Positions 7,209-14,556 of a stretch of 29,251 nt of DNA are shown here, one piece after another. The translations under genes were made by a program, and so were the position numbers. A model generated the notes under the pieces. It worked only from the letters and a program-made list of their open reading frames with translations, did not search any database and was not told the origin of the DNA. Each line of letters begins with the position of its first letter. Position 1 is the first letter of the stretch. The stretch is from a virus: positions 1-29,251 of the IMG/VR virus record IMGVR_UViG_3300025442_000012. One strand, 5' to 3'.

Positions 7209-8009
7209 ATGCCAATCGCTTCCACAATTTCCCAGGTATCATCTTACGTAACTTCATTACTAAGATCTGGTAGTCCTACATCGGGTATTCAAGAAATAAT
7301 TTCTCAAATAATGGATGCTGGTGGAGTTTCAAGAACAAATAGATTTTCAGTTCAAATTGTTCCACCAAGAATAGTTTCTAATGTGGCTTCAAATAGTTTA
7401 TCACCACAAGCACAACAAAATATACAAGGATATGCTCAATTACAAGGGCAAAGTCCGCAATCATTAGGAATTGTACAAGATTATTTTACAATAATGGGAT
7501 TATCTGCTTCTAATTCTCCTGATAGATTAGATATAATGTGTTGCCGTGTTGAATTACCTGGAAAACAATTTTCTGCTACAGATGCTAAAACATATGGTGC
7601 TATTTTCCAAATGCCTAATGTAGATGTTTATTCTAATATTACATTATATTTTATTGTTGGAAGAGATATGTTTGAGCGAGATTTTTTTGATGCATGGTCT
7701 TATACAATTCAAGATCCATCATCTTCTGATTTTAATTATGTGAATGAATATGCCACTACGGTTGATATTCTTCAAATGGATGAATATAATAATAGCAATT
7801 ATGGGGTAAGATTATTTCAGGCATGGCCTATCAATATTGGAGAATTGAAATTAGAATATGCCGATATGAATTCTTACCATGTTTTACCTGTCACATTTAC
7901 ATATCGTAAATGGATAAATTTGAAAGTGAATACAGGAACACCAACTAGTATCCAACCAAGAGGGGCCCCTCCAACACCTTTTAGAAATACTATTTCGGTA
8001 TCCAAATAA
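7209..8009 (+). CDS. 19: Tail tube protein, gp19-like
   Basis: The 266-aa protein shows features of the phage tail-tube fold family: NRFSVQIVPPR near residue 40, then CCRVELPGKQFSATDAKTYG, VDVYSNITLYFIVGRDMFERDFFDAW, QDPSSSDFNYVNEYATTVDI, and at the end FQAWPINIGELKLEYADMNS with LPVTFTYRKW. This is the order seen in gp19-type tube proteins, which stack as hexamers inside the sheath. T4 gp19 is shorter (163 aa); the extra length here is an N-terminal Ser/Gln-rich region and a 30-residue C-terminal tail. Whether it is the main tube subunit or a baseplate-proximal paralogue cannot be told from this window. Confidence 0.7.
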   Translation: MPIASTISQVSSYVTSLLRSGSPTSGIQEIISQIMDAGGVSRTNRFSVQIVPPRIVSNVASNSLSPQAQQNIQGYAQLQGQSPQSLGIVQDYFTIMGLSASNSPDRLDIMCCRVELPGKQFSATDAKTYGAIFQMPNVDVYSNITLYFIVGRDMFERDFFDAWSYTIQDPSSSDFNYVNEYATTVDILQMDEYNNSNYGVRLFQAWPINIGELKLEYADMNSYHVLPVTFTYRKWINLKVNTGTPTSIQPRGAPPTPFRNTISVSK

Positions 8010-8015
8010 GGAAAT

Positions 8016-8828
8016 ATGAGTCTACCAAAAATTAAATTACCAATACATTCATTAATTCTTCCTTCAACAGGAGAAAAAGTTCTTTTTACTCCTTTTACTG
8101 TAAAGGAAGAAAAATTATTATTACTAGCGGCGGATGATGATGAAGAAGTTCAAATTAGAACTTTACGCCAAATTTTAAATAATTGTATTTTACCAAATGA
8201 AGCTGGTAAAAAAATAAATGTTGAAAAATTACCATTATTTGACCTTGATTATCTTTGGTTAAAAATTCGTCGGTGGTCAGTTGAAGAAATTGTAACTGTA
8301 CCTTTTGAATGCCGGCAACCTTTACCAGAAGGGCAAATATTAACCGATTCTGAAGGAAATAAAAGAAATTATTGTGGACAAATAGTAAATGTCCCTATTA
8401 ATTTAGATAAAGTAGAAGTTACAAAAGATCCTACAAATGATCCAAAAATTTCTTTATTAGAAGGAATTACAGTTGTATTATGTTATCCTACAATCGAAAC
8501 TCTTCAACATTTATTAAAAGTAAAAAATGAAAATGATATTGAAGGAAATTTATCTGTTGTGGCTGAATGTATTACTTTAATTTATGATTCTACAGATAAT
8601 AAAACTTATGAAAAACAACATTTAGAAAAAACCGAAGTGATTGAATTTTTAGAATCTCTTCCACAATTAGAATTTGTTAAAATTATGAAATTTTTTGAAA
8701 CTTTACCTAAAATTAAAGTAGAAGTTAAATTCCATTGTCCTAGATGTAAACATGAAGCTAATATTGTTATTGAAGGGACTAAAAGTTTTTTAGCCTCGGC
8801 CTCAGCCACGAAACCCTTCCAAACTTAA
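8016..8828 (+). CDS. 26: gp26-like baseplate/tail assembly protein (zero-frame product)
   Basis: The 270-aa protein opens with LPKIKLPIHSLILPSTGEKV, FTPFTVKEEKLLLLA, LRQILNNCI and LPLFDLDYLWLKIR, the hallmark of the T4 baseplate gp26 family. A C-terminal CPRCKH may bind zinc with an earlier Cys/His pair. It starts after a short GGAA ribosome site. The zero frame ends at TAA 8826-8828. Just before it, at 8786-8792, lies T TTT TTA, and a -1 shift there continues into a 63-codon extension that looks like the tail-assembly T domain. The gene lies two genes before the tape-measure candidate, the usual place of tail chaperones. Confidence 0.75.
   Translation: MSLPKIKLPIHSLILPSTGEKVLFTPFTVKEEKLLLLAADDDEEVQIRTLRQILNNCILPNEAGKKINVEKLPLFDLDYLWLKIRRWSVEEIVTVPFECRQPLPEGQILTDSEGNKRNYCGQIVNVPINLDKVEVTKDPTNDPKISLLEGITVVLCYPTIETLQHLLKVKNENDIEGNLSVVAECITLIYDSTDNKTYEKQHLEKTEVIEFLESLPQLEFVKIMKFFETLPKIKVEVKFHCPRCKHEANIVIEGTKSFLASASATKPFQT
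8786..8792 (+). other. Candidate programmed -1 frameshift site
   Basis: T TTT TTA in zero-frame phase (codons TTT at 8787 and TTA at 8790), followed by G: the same heptamer as in HIV-1 gag-pol. The -1 frame is open from 8783 to the stop at 8981. A small GC-rich stretch (8792-8808, with GGC-CTCA-GCC) follows directly and could pause the ribosome. Confidence 0.65.
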
Positions 8829-8848
8829 TATTATGGAATCACGAATTA

Positions 8849-8983
8849 ATGATGCATCAAAAATATTCGTTGACTGAGTTAGAAAATATGATTCCTTGGG
8901 AACGTAAAATATATACAGAATTAGTAATTAAATGGATTAAAGAAGAAAACGAAAGATTGGAGAAAAAATATGGTCCCAGATAA
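8849..8983 (+). CDS. T-domain-like extension of the gp26-like gene (-1 frame)
   Basis: This frame encodes MHQKYSLTELENMIPWER followed by IYTELVIKWIKEENERLE, a short helical segment that in related phages is the C-terminal part of a frameshifted tail assembly protein. An isolated start at ATG 8849 or 8852 has no good ribosome binding site, while the same frame is open back to 8783 and encodes SLGLSHETLPNLILWNHEL just after the slippery site. It is therefore most likely made as a fusion to the gp26-like protein by -1 frameshifting, like lambda gpG/gpGT. It overlaps the next gene by 14 bases. Confidence 0.6.
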   Translation: MMHQKYSLTELENMIPWERKIYTELVIKWIKEENERLEKKYGPR

Positions 8984-9191
8984 TGAAACTTTAATACCAT
9001 CTAAAGACAATGTTAATTGGATTTATAAGTTTTTTGAAGCATTGAGTTTAAGTGGTGCAATTATTGTAATGTTATTCTCATTAACTGTTTATGGTATTGC
9101 TTCTCACCAAAAAGAAGTATATCAAAGTTTTGGTACTGCTTTTTGTACCTTTGTAACTGGAAAACAATTAGGAAAAATAGAAGGAAAATAA
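8970..9191 (+). CDS. Small membrane protein, 73 aa
   Basis: One hydrophobic helix is evident at about residues 28-46 (SGAIIVMLFSLTVYGIASH), with a charged N-terminal region and a short tail ending in GKQLGKIEGK. GGAG lies 7 bases upstream of ATG 8970. It overlaps the frameshift extension and precedes the tape-measure candidate. Function unknown; location in the late tail block suggests a late role. A holin-like job is possible but unproved. Confidence 0.65.
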   Translation: MVPDNETLIPSKDNVNWIYKFFEALSLSGAIIVMLFSLTVYGIASHQKEVYQSFGTAFCTFVTGKQLGKIEGK

Positions 9192-9206
9192 TTTAAAGGA
9201 AAAGTT

Positions 9207-11999
9207 ATGGCATTATCACAAGATCCTACATTAAATACAAGACAAATAGATGCCAGTATATCTGCCATAACTGCCAGAATCCAAAAATCTTTAGGTAACC
9301 TTGAAAAAACTTTGGGTCATTTTGAAGTATCAATGTTAGATCTTCAAAATAATATGAAACTTTCCCAAATATCTGGAAAAGTACCTGGTCAACCAGGAAG
9401 AAATGAACTAGGTAGTTTTTTTGATAAAAGATTTGAACAAATTGCCAATAGTATTAAAGAATCTTCAATTTTTGAATTAAAAACCAATAAAAAAAGATTA
9501 GAAAACCTTGAAGGAATGGCCAAAGAAACATTAGGACTTTCTAAACAAGGTCAAAGTGTTTATGAACAATATGGCCTTATGGCCAATAAATTAAATGAAG
9601 AAATTAAATCTCGGTCTAAATTAGGGCATAAAATTGGCGATTTTTTAAAACGTAATGAAATTGATGCTATTAGTATTACCGCAGCATTAACTTCAAGAAA
9701 TCCTATTATTGGTCTTGGTATTAAATATATCCTTGAAAAAAGAAAAGAATCAAAAGAAGCGGCTAAAAAACAAGAACACCAACCACTTATAGATTCATTA
9801 GCATATCGTGATTTATTAAATCGTCAAAAACAAAGAAATATAAAACCAAAGAAATTTGGTCAAAAACTATCAACTAAAGAAACTAAAAATCGAAAAACAA
9901 AAGAAACACCACAAACATCTGAAGAATTTGTAAATGAAGAAGTTCCAGAAATATTAACTCCTGAAATATTACCACCTCTTCCAAGATTATTAAAAGCACC
10001 ATATCAAGAAGAAGAATCTCCTATTATTGATGCTGAATATATGGATTTAGGTCCTCGACAATTAGAACGTGGAGCTTATCAAATGCCACCTTCTGAACCT
10101 AAAAGACTAGAAGCACCAAATATGCAGAATTATAGAAATCGTGAAGGAGGAAGATTTGTATCTGGATATGGTATAACTCCTTCGGTTAAAGATTTACAAG
10201 GGCAACCAATGATCCTTGATAAGATTGAAAAACCTTTAGAGGATATTAAAGTTTCTGCAATTGGTATTAGTAAAGAAATAGCTCTTTATCATCGAGAAAA
10301 TAAAGAACAAACCGATGAACAACTTGATGCTGAAGAAAAGAAAAAAGAAGATGAAGAAAAAAGACAAAAAGAATTAATTGATTCCATTGAATCACTTAAA
10401 GGTAAAAAATCTGATAAGACACAAGCAGCAGGTGGACATGGTATATTTGGTGGGTTATTAGGTGGTTTATTTGGTGGTTTATTATCTAAATTTGGTGGAA
10501 TAGGATCTTTATTAGCTAGTGCTGGACCTATTGCAATGGTTGGTGGTTCTATTTTACTTTTAGCGGTTGATTCTATATTAGGATATTTTAAATCAAGTGA
10601 ATGGGGAGTTTCTAAAGTAGCTGGTACTTTAGGTGGAATGTTAGGTGGTTCTATCAAAAATAAAATGTTAAATACCTTTACTCAAATGGGTAAATGGGCT
10701 TTAATTGGAGCTACTATAGGTTCTTTTGTTCCTGTAATAGGAACATTAGCTGGTGGGCTTTTAGGAGCAGCAATTGGTGGAATATTAGGATGGATTGGTG
10801 GAGAAAATATAGCTAAATTTTTCCAAAGTTCTGGAGAAAAAATAGGCAAATTATTTAAATCAATTACAGCATCATTAGAAATTGCTTTTTATAATTTTGC
10901 CGCTTCTTTATTAGATTGGGTTCCAGGTGCTTGGGCTTCTCATAAAGCAAGTGAATTTAGAAAAAAGGCTAGAGAAAAGGAAAAAGAATCTGAAATTCCC
11001 GCAGAACCTTTACCACCAGAAAAAATTGAAACTGGTATTGATACAGGAAATATTCATATTGCTGTTCCTGGAGAAAATACTAATCTTGGAGAAAATGCAG
11101 GAACTGAAACAAATAAAAAAGAAACAAATAATATTTCTGTAACAACTGGACCAAAACAACCCCTTGAACTACAACAGTCTCCAATTAATCAACAATTGGG
11201 TCCATCTGAAGGAATCCCAACAATGATATCTCTTGGCATACCTGGAGTTAATGAAAATGTGGTTGATATCCAAGATATGCACCTAGATGATAATGGATAT
11301 AAAAAAATTAAAGGAAGTGAAGCTAGTAATAAATTCCATCCAACACCTTATTGGGATGTAGATGGGTATTCAATTGGTTTTGGCCATAAAATTTTACCTA
11401 ATGAACATTTTACAAAAATCACCAAATCTGATGCAGAAAATTTATTAGTGCATGATGCCCAAAAAGCAGAAAACTTAGTTAAAAAATATGTGCATACTCC
11501 TGTTACTCAAAAAATGTTCGATTCTTTGGTTGATTTTGCATATAATGTGCCTTCTGGTATTCCTAATATTGCCGAAAATATGAATGTAGGTGATTTTAGA
11601 GGGGCTGCTAAAAGGATGAAATTATATACAAAAGCCAAAGACCCTCAAGGAAAATTTGTAAATAAGAAAACAGGTGAAAGATATTCTGAATTACCTGGAT
11701 TAGTTGCAAGACGTAAGGAAGATGCAGATTTATTAACATCTGATTTAATACCAGATTCAAATAATATTAGACAATTAACACCGCCACCACCTCAATCTGG
11801 TGTAGCTATAATGGCTATGACTAAACAAAATGAAGATCTGAAAGCTACGCAATCTACTTCTGGAACAAATTCTACAGTTATAATTCCTTCTAATACAAAT
11901 TTAAATACAACTGCGGTTTTATCTCAACAACAAGATCCAAATAATTTAGATAATACTTATAGAGATACAAGAAGATTAAATGCTTTTGGTGGTGGATAA
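9207..11999 (+). CDS. Tape-measure/hub candidate with T4-type lysozyme domain
   Basis: The 930-aa protein begins after AAAGGA with 6-base spacing. Residues 1-400 are largely helical and charged with a Pro-rich stretch near 240-300; about 375-400 is a Glu/Lys coiled coil. Residues about 410-540 are Gly/Leu/Ile rich and hydrophobic, typical of the membrane-active part of tape-measure proteins. Residues about 690-850 form a glycoside hydrolase family 24 (T4 lysozyme) domain: Glu705 in KGSEA, Asp717 in YWDVDGYSIGFGH as the T4 Glu11/Asp20 pair, with Ser722 where T4 has Thr26. Placement after the gp26-like frameshift pair supports a tape-measure role with the lysozyme used to cross peptidoglycan at entry. 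A hub-lysozyme role is the main alternative. Confidence 0.75.
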   Translation: MALSQDPTLNTRQIDASISAITARIQKSLGNLEKTLGHFEVSMLDLQNNMKLSQISGKVPGQPGRNELGSFFDKRFEQIANSIKESSIFELKTNKKRLENLEGMAKETLGLSKQGQSVYEQYGLMANKLNEEIKSRSKLGHKIGDFLKRNEIDAISITAALTSRNPIIGLGIKYILEKRKESKEAAKKQEHQPLIDSLAYRDLLNRQKQRNIKPKKFGQKLSTKETKNRKTKETPQTSEEFVNEEVPEILTPEILPPLPRLLKAPYQEEESPIIDAEYMDLGPRQLERGAYQMPPSEPKRLEAPNMQNYRNREGGRFVSGYGITPSVKDLQGQPMILDKIEKPLEDIKVSAIGISKEIALYHRENKEQTDEQLDAEEKKKEDEEKRQKELIDSIESLKGKKSDKTQAAGGHGIFGGLLGGLFGGLLSKFGGIGSLLASAGPIAMVGGSILLLAVDSILGYFKSSEWGVSKVAGTLGGMLGGSIKNKMLNTFTQMGKWALIGATIGSFVPVIGTLAGGLLGAAIGGILGWIGGENIAKFFQSSGEKIGKLFKSITASLEIAFYNFAASLLDWVPGAWASHKASEFRKKAREKEKESEIPAEPLPPEKIETGIDTGNIHIAVPGENTNLGENAGTETNKKETNNISVTTGPKQPLELQQSPINQQLGPSEGIPTMISLGIPGVNENVVDIQDMHLDDNGYKKIKGSEASNKFHPTPYWDVDGYSIGFGHKILPNEHFTKITKSDAENLLVHDAQKAENLVKKYVHTPVTQKMFDSLVDFAYNVPSGIPNIAENMNVGDFRGAAKRMKLYTKAKDPQGKFVNKKTGERYSELPGLVARRKEDADLLTSDLIPDSNNIRQLTPPPPQSGVAIMAMTKQNEDLKATQSTSGTNSTVIIPSNTNLNTTAVLSQQQDPNNLDNTYRDTRRLNAFGGG

Positions 12000-12016
12000 G
12001 GGCAACTATAGTGCCC
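12000..12016. terminator. Possible terminator hairpin between convergent genes
   Basis: GGGCA (12000-12004) and TGCCC (12012-12016) flank a 7-base loop, directly after the stop of the lysozyme-containing gene and 7 bases from the end of the convergent minus-strand gene. A T-run is not present on either side, so efficiency is uncertain. Confidence 0.4.
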
Positions 12017-12022
12017 TCTAAA

Positions 12023-12274
12023 TTACCGATTATCAACAAATTTACGGAGTTTTTGAGCAATATCAAGAACATCTTCTACAGAATATTTGTGATATTCAAC
12101 TATCTCTTTATTTTGTATTCTTGCCGCCCATTCTTTATTTAAATTGTTGGTCAAAATATCATGGGCTAATTGTAATAAATCTAATCTAATTTTAAATGGT
12201 GTGTGATTTCCATCCCAACCTCGAAGATTGCCCTCTTGGATAGTATTTTGTATGGTTTTTTGTTTATCATCCAT
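12023..12274 (-). CDS. Hypothetical protein, 83 aa
   Basis: The start is set at ATG 12274, which has GAGG 7 bases upstream. A longer frame (to 12319) would run through an 11-bp hairpin and lacks a ribosome site. The protein is mainly helical: LDLLQLAHDILTNNLNKEWA then EIVEYHKYSVEDVLDIAQKL. I recall similar small proteins in T4-like marine phages but no function. It lies downstream of gp32 on the same strand, separated by two hairpins. Confidence 0.6.
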   Translation of the reverse strand: MDDKQKTIQNTIQEGNLRGWDGNHTPFKIRLDLLQLAHDILTNNLNKEWAARIQNKEIVEYHKYSVEDVLDIAQKLRKFVDNR

Positions 12275-12300
12275 ATGTGTCCTCTTTCTGTGTGTAATTT

Positions 12301-12327
12301 GAGGGCATTTGCTGGACAAATGCCCTC
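12301..12327. repeat. 11-bp perfect hairpin
   Basis: GAGGGCATTTG (12301-12311) and CAAATGCCCTC (12317-12327) with a 5-base loop, between gp32 and the 83-aa gene. On the minus strand it is followed by AAATTAC, not by T, so it is a doubtful terminator and may instead protect the mRNA end. Confidence 0.6.
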
Positions 12328-12331
12328 TGCA

Positions 12332-12361
12332 TATTCCGTTTACCTCGAGGTAAACGGAATA
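12332..12361. repeat. 30-bp perfect palindrome downstream of gp32
   Basis: The two 13-base arms flank a TCGA centre and every position pairs. It lies 30 bases after the gp32 stop codon. It could be a transcript-end hairpin for gp32 mRNA or a protein-binding operator. Confidence 0.75.
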
Positions 12362-12390
12362 AGATCTTTTTCTACGCTTGGTAGATAAGA

Positions 12391-13359
12391 CTAATCTAAT
12401 AATTTCTCATAATCATTTAAAGAATCTTCATTTTCAACTACTACTTCTGAATCAGTAGTTATTTCTTTCTTTTTCTTGGAAGGTTTTCTTACAGCTTCTT
12501 CCCAAGGGGCTTTAGTTTCTTTTTCTTCTTTAGCATTTTTAGATGGTGATTTTTTGGCTACATCTTCCGCAAGTTTAGTTTCACCAAATAATTCATCAGC
12601 TTTCTTTTGAATCTTTCCTTTAACTCCATTAACTGTATCATTAAATTTCTTTTCTAATTCCTCATAAGATTTAAATTTAGATTCTTCAACAAATGGTTGT
12701 AATTTATAAAGTTGTTTATAAATCTTTTCCATTTTGGTTTCATCTCCACTACAGGCAAGTGAAGAGGTACGGAATTTACTGTCATCATAATTACGATATC
12801 CTGCAACCTTTTTGATATCGAGATTAAAATCTGCACCTTCCCAAAAATCAAATACATTAATTGCGGGATCTTCTTCATCCTTGGGTTTTAAAGCACCTTT
12901 AATTTTTTCGAAAATTTTCTGACCATATTGATATAAAAATACTTTATCTTCGTTTTCGGGTGTTTCTTTATCTTTTAATACCAAAATATTAGAAACATAC
13001 CGCAATTGGCGTTTACGCTTTTTTACAATATTTCTATTTTCATCCAATTCGGTCTTCCATAAAACTCCATTCGCTTTACAAACGGGGCATTCACGACCAA
13101 GTGTAGTAGGACACAATTCAATATAATAATTTCCATCTACATCAAAATTATGTTCGTAATATTGGATCCAGGGAAGATCTTCCCCTTCAGGAGCAGGTAG
13201 AAAACGAATTTTAGCAGAACCCGTACCAGCTTTATCTACGGTAGGTTTCCAAAATCGAGAATCTTTAAATTTATTTTTATTTCCTTCTGAAATCTCTTCT
13301 ACTCTTTTATTTATTTTAGTTAAATCTGTTCTATTTTTTTTATATGTGGCAAAACTCAT
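12391..13359 (-). CDS. 32: Single-stranded DNA-binding protein gp32
   Basis: The 322-aa protein (T4 gp32: 301 aa) has the basic N-terminal region used for cooperative binding, the zinc site of the core domain (His70, Cys83, Cys91, Cys94 in YYEHNF...CPTTLGRECPVC) and a long acidic C-terminal tail that in T4 recruits gp59 and other replication proteins. It coats ssDNA in replication, recombination and repair. The order 33-59-32 is as in T4. A sigma70 promoter, an overlapping late element and a leader with an inverted repeat lie upstream, which resembles the layered control and autoregulation known for T4 gene 32. Two hairpins follow the gene. Confidence 0.93.
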   Translation of the reverse strand: MSFATYKKNRTDLTKINKRVEEISEGNKNKFKDSRFWKPTVDKAGTGSAKIRFLPAPEGEDLPWIQYYEHNFDVDGNYYIELCPTTLGRECPVCKANGVLWKTELDENRNIVKKRKRQLRYVSNILVLKDKETPENEDKVFLYQYGQKIFEKIKGALKPKDEEDPAINVFDFWEGADFNLDIKKVAGYRNYDDSKFRTSSLACSGDETKMEKIYKQLYKLQPFVEESKFKSYEELEKKFNDTVNGVKGKIQKKADELFGETKLAEDVAKKSPSKNAKEEKETKAPWEEAVRKPSKKKKEITTDSEVVVENEDSLNDYEKLLD

Positions 13360-13421
13360 ATGCTTATATTATTTTTCCTTTTATTTTCTTGTCCACATGA
13401 GTCATAATGAAAGTAGTTATA

Positions 13422-13470
13422 TAGGTAATCCGTCCGGGTAACAACTCTTTCCGGCAGCCCCGATTACCTA
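13422..13470 (-). promoter_or_regulatory. Structured 5' leader of gp32 mRNA
   Basis: TAGGTAATC (minus, 13470-13462) pairs perfectly with GATTACCTA (13430-13422) across a 31-base GC-rich loop, close to the predicted transcript start. GGTAAT can also pair with GTTACC inside the loop, so two exclusive folds are possible. T4 gene 32 is autoregulated through a pseudoknot in its leader; a similar role here is inferred. Confidence 0.55.
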
Positions 13471-13474
13471 CTAT

Positions 13475-13482
13475 TATTTATA
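13475..13482 (-). promoter_or_regulatory. T4-type late promoter element for gp32
   Basis: TATAAATA (minus, 13482-13475) shares one base with the sigma70 -10 box just upstream, so gp32 could be transcribed both early and late from almost the same place. Confidence 0.55.
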
Positions 13483-13510
13483 TTATAACATAAATTACCG
13501 AGAATGTCAA
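13482..13510 (-). promoter_or_regulatory. Consensus sigma70 promoter for gp32
   Basis: TTGACA (13510-13505), 17 bases, TATAAT (13487-13482), all on the minus strand and all matching the consensus. The leader to the gp32 ATG is about 115 bases. Confidence 0.88.
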
Positions 13511-13513
13511 GTG

Positions 13514-13666
13514 CTAGGTTTGTTCATTGAGGTTAATAGGATAAAGTTTATCCATAACAGTTTCAGTTGTGGTTAATTTATAATCATGAGATTTTAATAA
13601 AATTTCATTAATTTCTTTTACTAAATCTATATCATTGGTTTCAATTTTCAATTCATATGTTCGCAT
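13514..13666 (-). CDS. Hypothetical protein, 50 aa
   Basis: ATG 13666 has GGAG 7 bases upstream and overlaps the end of the coiled-coil gene by 14 bases, so coupling is likely. The product begins RTYELKIETNDIDLVKEINE and is acidic-helical, ending KLYPINLNEQT. No family is recognised. The TAG stop lies just before the gp32 promoter, whose -35 box starts 4 bases beyond. Confidence 0.55.
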   Translation of the reverse strand: MRTYELKIETNDIDLVKEINEILLKSHDYKLTTTETVMDKLYPINLNEQT

Positions 13667-13835
13667 GTTTTAACTCCGAAATTTCTCGATAAGTGCGGAT
13701 TAATTCTTCTTTCAATGTGGCAATTTCTATTTCTAAACAACCTCGTTTAGCAATTTCATCATTAGCTTTTTCTACCGCTTGATTAAATTTTTTACAAATG
13801 ATGTTATAACTATTTTGAAGTTCCGCATATTGCAT
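13653..13835 (-). CDS. Small coiled-coil protein, 60 aa
   Basis: Almost the whole protein is predicted helix with heptad-like spacing (KFNQAVEKANDEIAKRG, then LEIEIATLKEELIRTYREIS). Its start lies inside the end of the gp59 gene (26-base overlap), and it overlaps the next small gene. Function unknown; position between gp59 and gp32 suggests it is co-expressed with replication genes. Confidence 0.55.
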   Translation of the reverse strand: MQYAELQNSYNIICKKFNQAVEKANDEIAKRGCLEIEIATLKEELIRTYREISELKHANI

Positions 13836-14445
13836 ATTTGTATTCCCGTTTTATTTTTTCACGGAGTAGTTTTTTACATTTCTCCAAATTGATATTTATA
13901 AAGGGGGAATATTTACAAATTTTCATCCAAAAATCTTTCCAAATTATATCTGTTAATCGTTTATTAAAATTAAAACCACATCCTAATATACGATCTAAAA
14001 TAATAAATGTTTCTAAACTAATAATTCTCTGTAATACCATTCTAACAATAATTGGATGATTTCCTTCTTTAATCCGAAATAAATCATTAAATGTATATCC
14101 ATTTATTTCAGCCCATTCCAATAAACCGGTGCATTCTTCTGAAAAATGATATGTAAGACTTTCAATCTTTTTTAACCATTCAATGTAAATTGCTTCCGAA
14201 GTTTCATCTAATAAATCACCAATCCATAAATTTGGATTATCTACAAAATTGGCTACAAATAAATCAATTAATTTGGCTTTGGAATATTTTTTACAAATAC
14301 GGTAGAAAAATGCTTTATCTTCCCGCTTATCAAATGAATTGGGTGTTAATCTGGTTTTACCATTGAATTTATGGAAATCAAAACTTGGACTATTAAAATG
14401 TGTTTTTACGGCAATATATAATTCAAAAGCATCATAGGGAGACAT
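13810..14445 (-). CDS. 59: Helicase loader gp59
   Basis: The 211-aa protein (T4 gp59: 217 aa) matches the family in order: YDAFELYIAVKTHFNS, FHKFNGKTRL, FDKREDKAFFYRICKKYS, LFVANFVDNPNLWIGD, a central FSEECTGLLEW segment and ISLETFIILDRILG near the C-terminus. gp59 binds forked DNA and gp32 and loads the gp41 helicase. GGAG upstream of ATG 14445 lies inside a short upstream frame. Neighbours gp33 upstream and gp32 downstream reproduce the T4 order. Confidence 0.88.
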   Translation of the reverse strand: MSPYDAFELYIAVKTHFNSPSFDFHKFNGKTRLTPNSFDKREDKAFFYRICKKYSKAKLIDLFVANFVDNPNLWIGDLLDETSEAIYIEWLKKIESLTYHFSEECTGLLEWAEINGYTFNDLFRIKEGNHPIIVRMVLQRIISLETFIILDRILGCGFNFNKRLTDIIWKDFWMKICKYSPFININLEKCKKLLREKIKREYKYAICGTSK

Positions 14446-14524
14446 TGAATCTCCTTAAATGAGATTCTCGTATTTTTATTTTATGTTCCTCCGATTTAGT
14501 AATCCCTTTACGAGATTTACTCAT
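14432..14524 (-). CDS. 30-aa frame with a NUMOD3-like motif
   Basis: The short frame encodes KSRKGITKSEEHKIKIRESH, which looks like one NUMOD3 DNA-binding motif of the kind repeated in phage homing endonucleases. No catalytic domain accompanies it. It overlaps the gp59 start by 14 bases and contains that gene's ribosome site. It may be the last fragment of an endonuclease gene that once sat between gp33 and gp59, or a tiny leader frame coupled to gp59. Confidence 0.4.
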   Translation of the reverse strand: MSKSRKGITKSEEHKIKIRESHLRRFNVSL

Positions 14525-14556
14525 CTTCTCTTTATTTGATAAAAATAAAAGCATAA

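Noticed and set aside
7209-8009. Tail sheath (gp18-like) for this gene
   Set aside because: Length and the tube-type motifs (ELPGKQ, FTYRKW) fit a tube protein; sheath proteins are about 600 aa or more.
10289-10657. 122-codon minus-strand frame rich in Pro and Ser
   Set aside because: It is the reverse of the Gly-rich segment of the tape-measure candidate; composition is explained by that gene.
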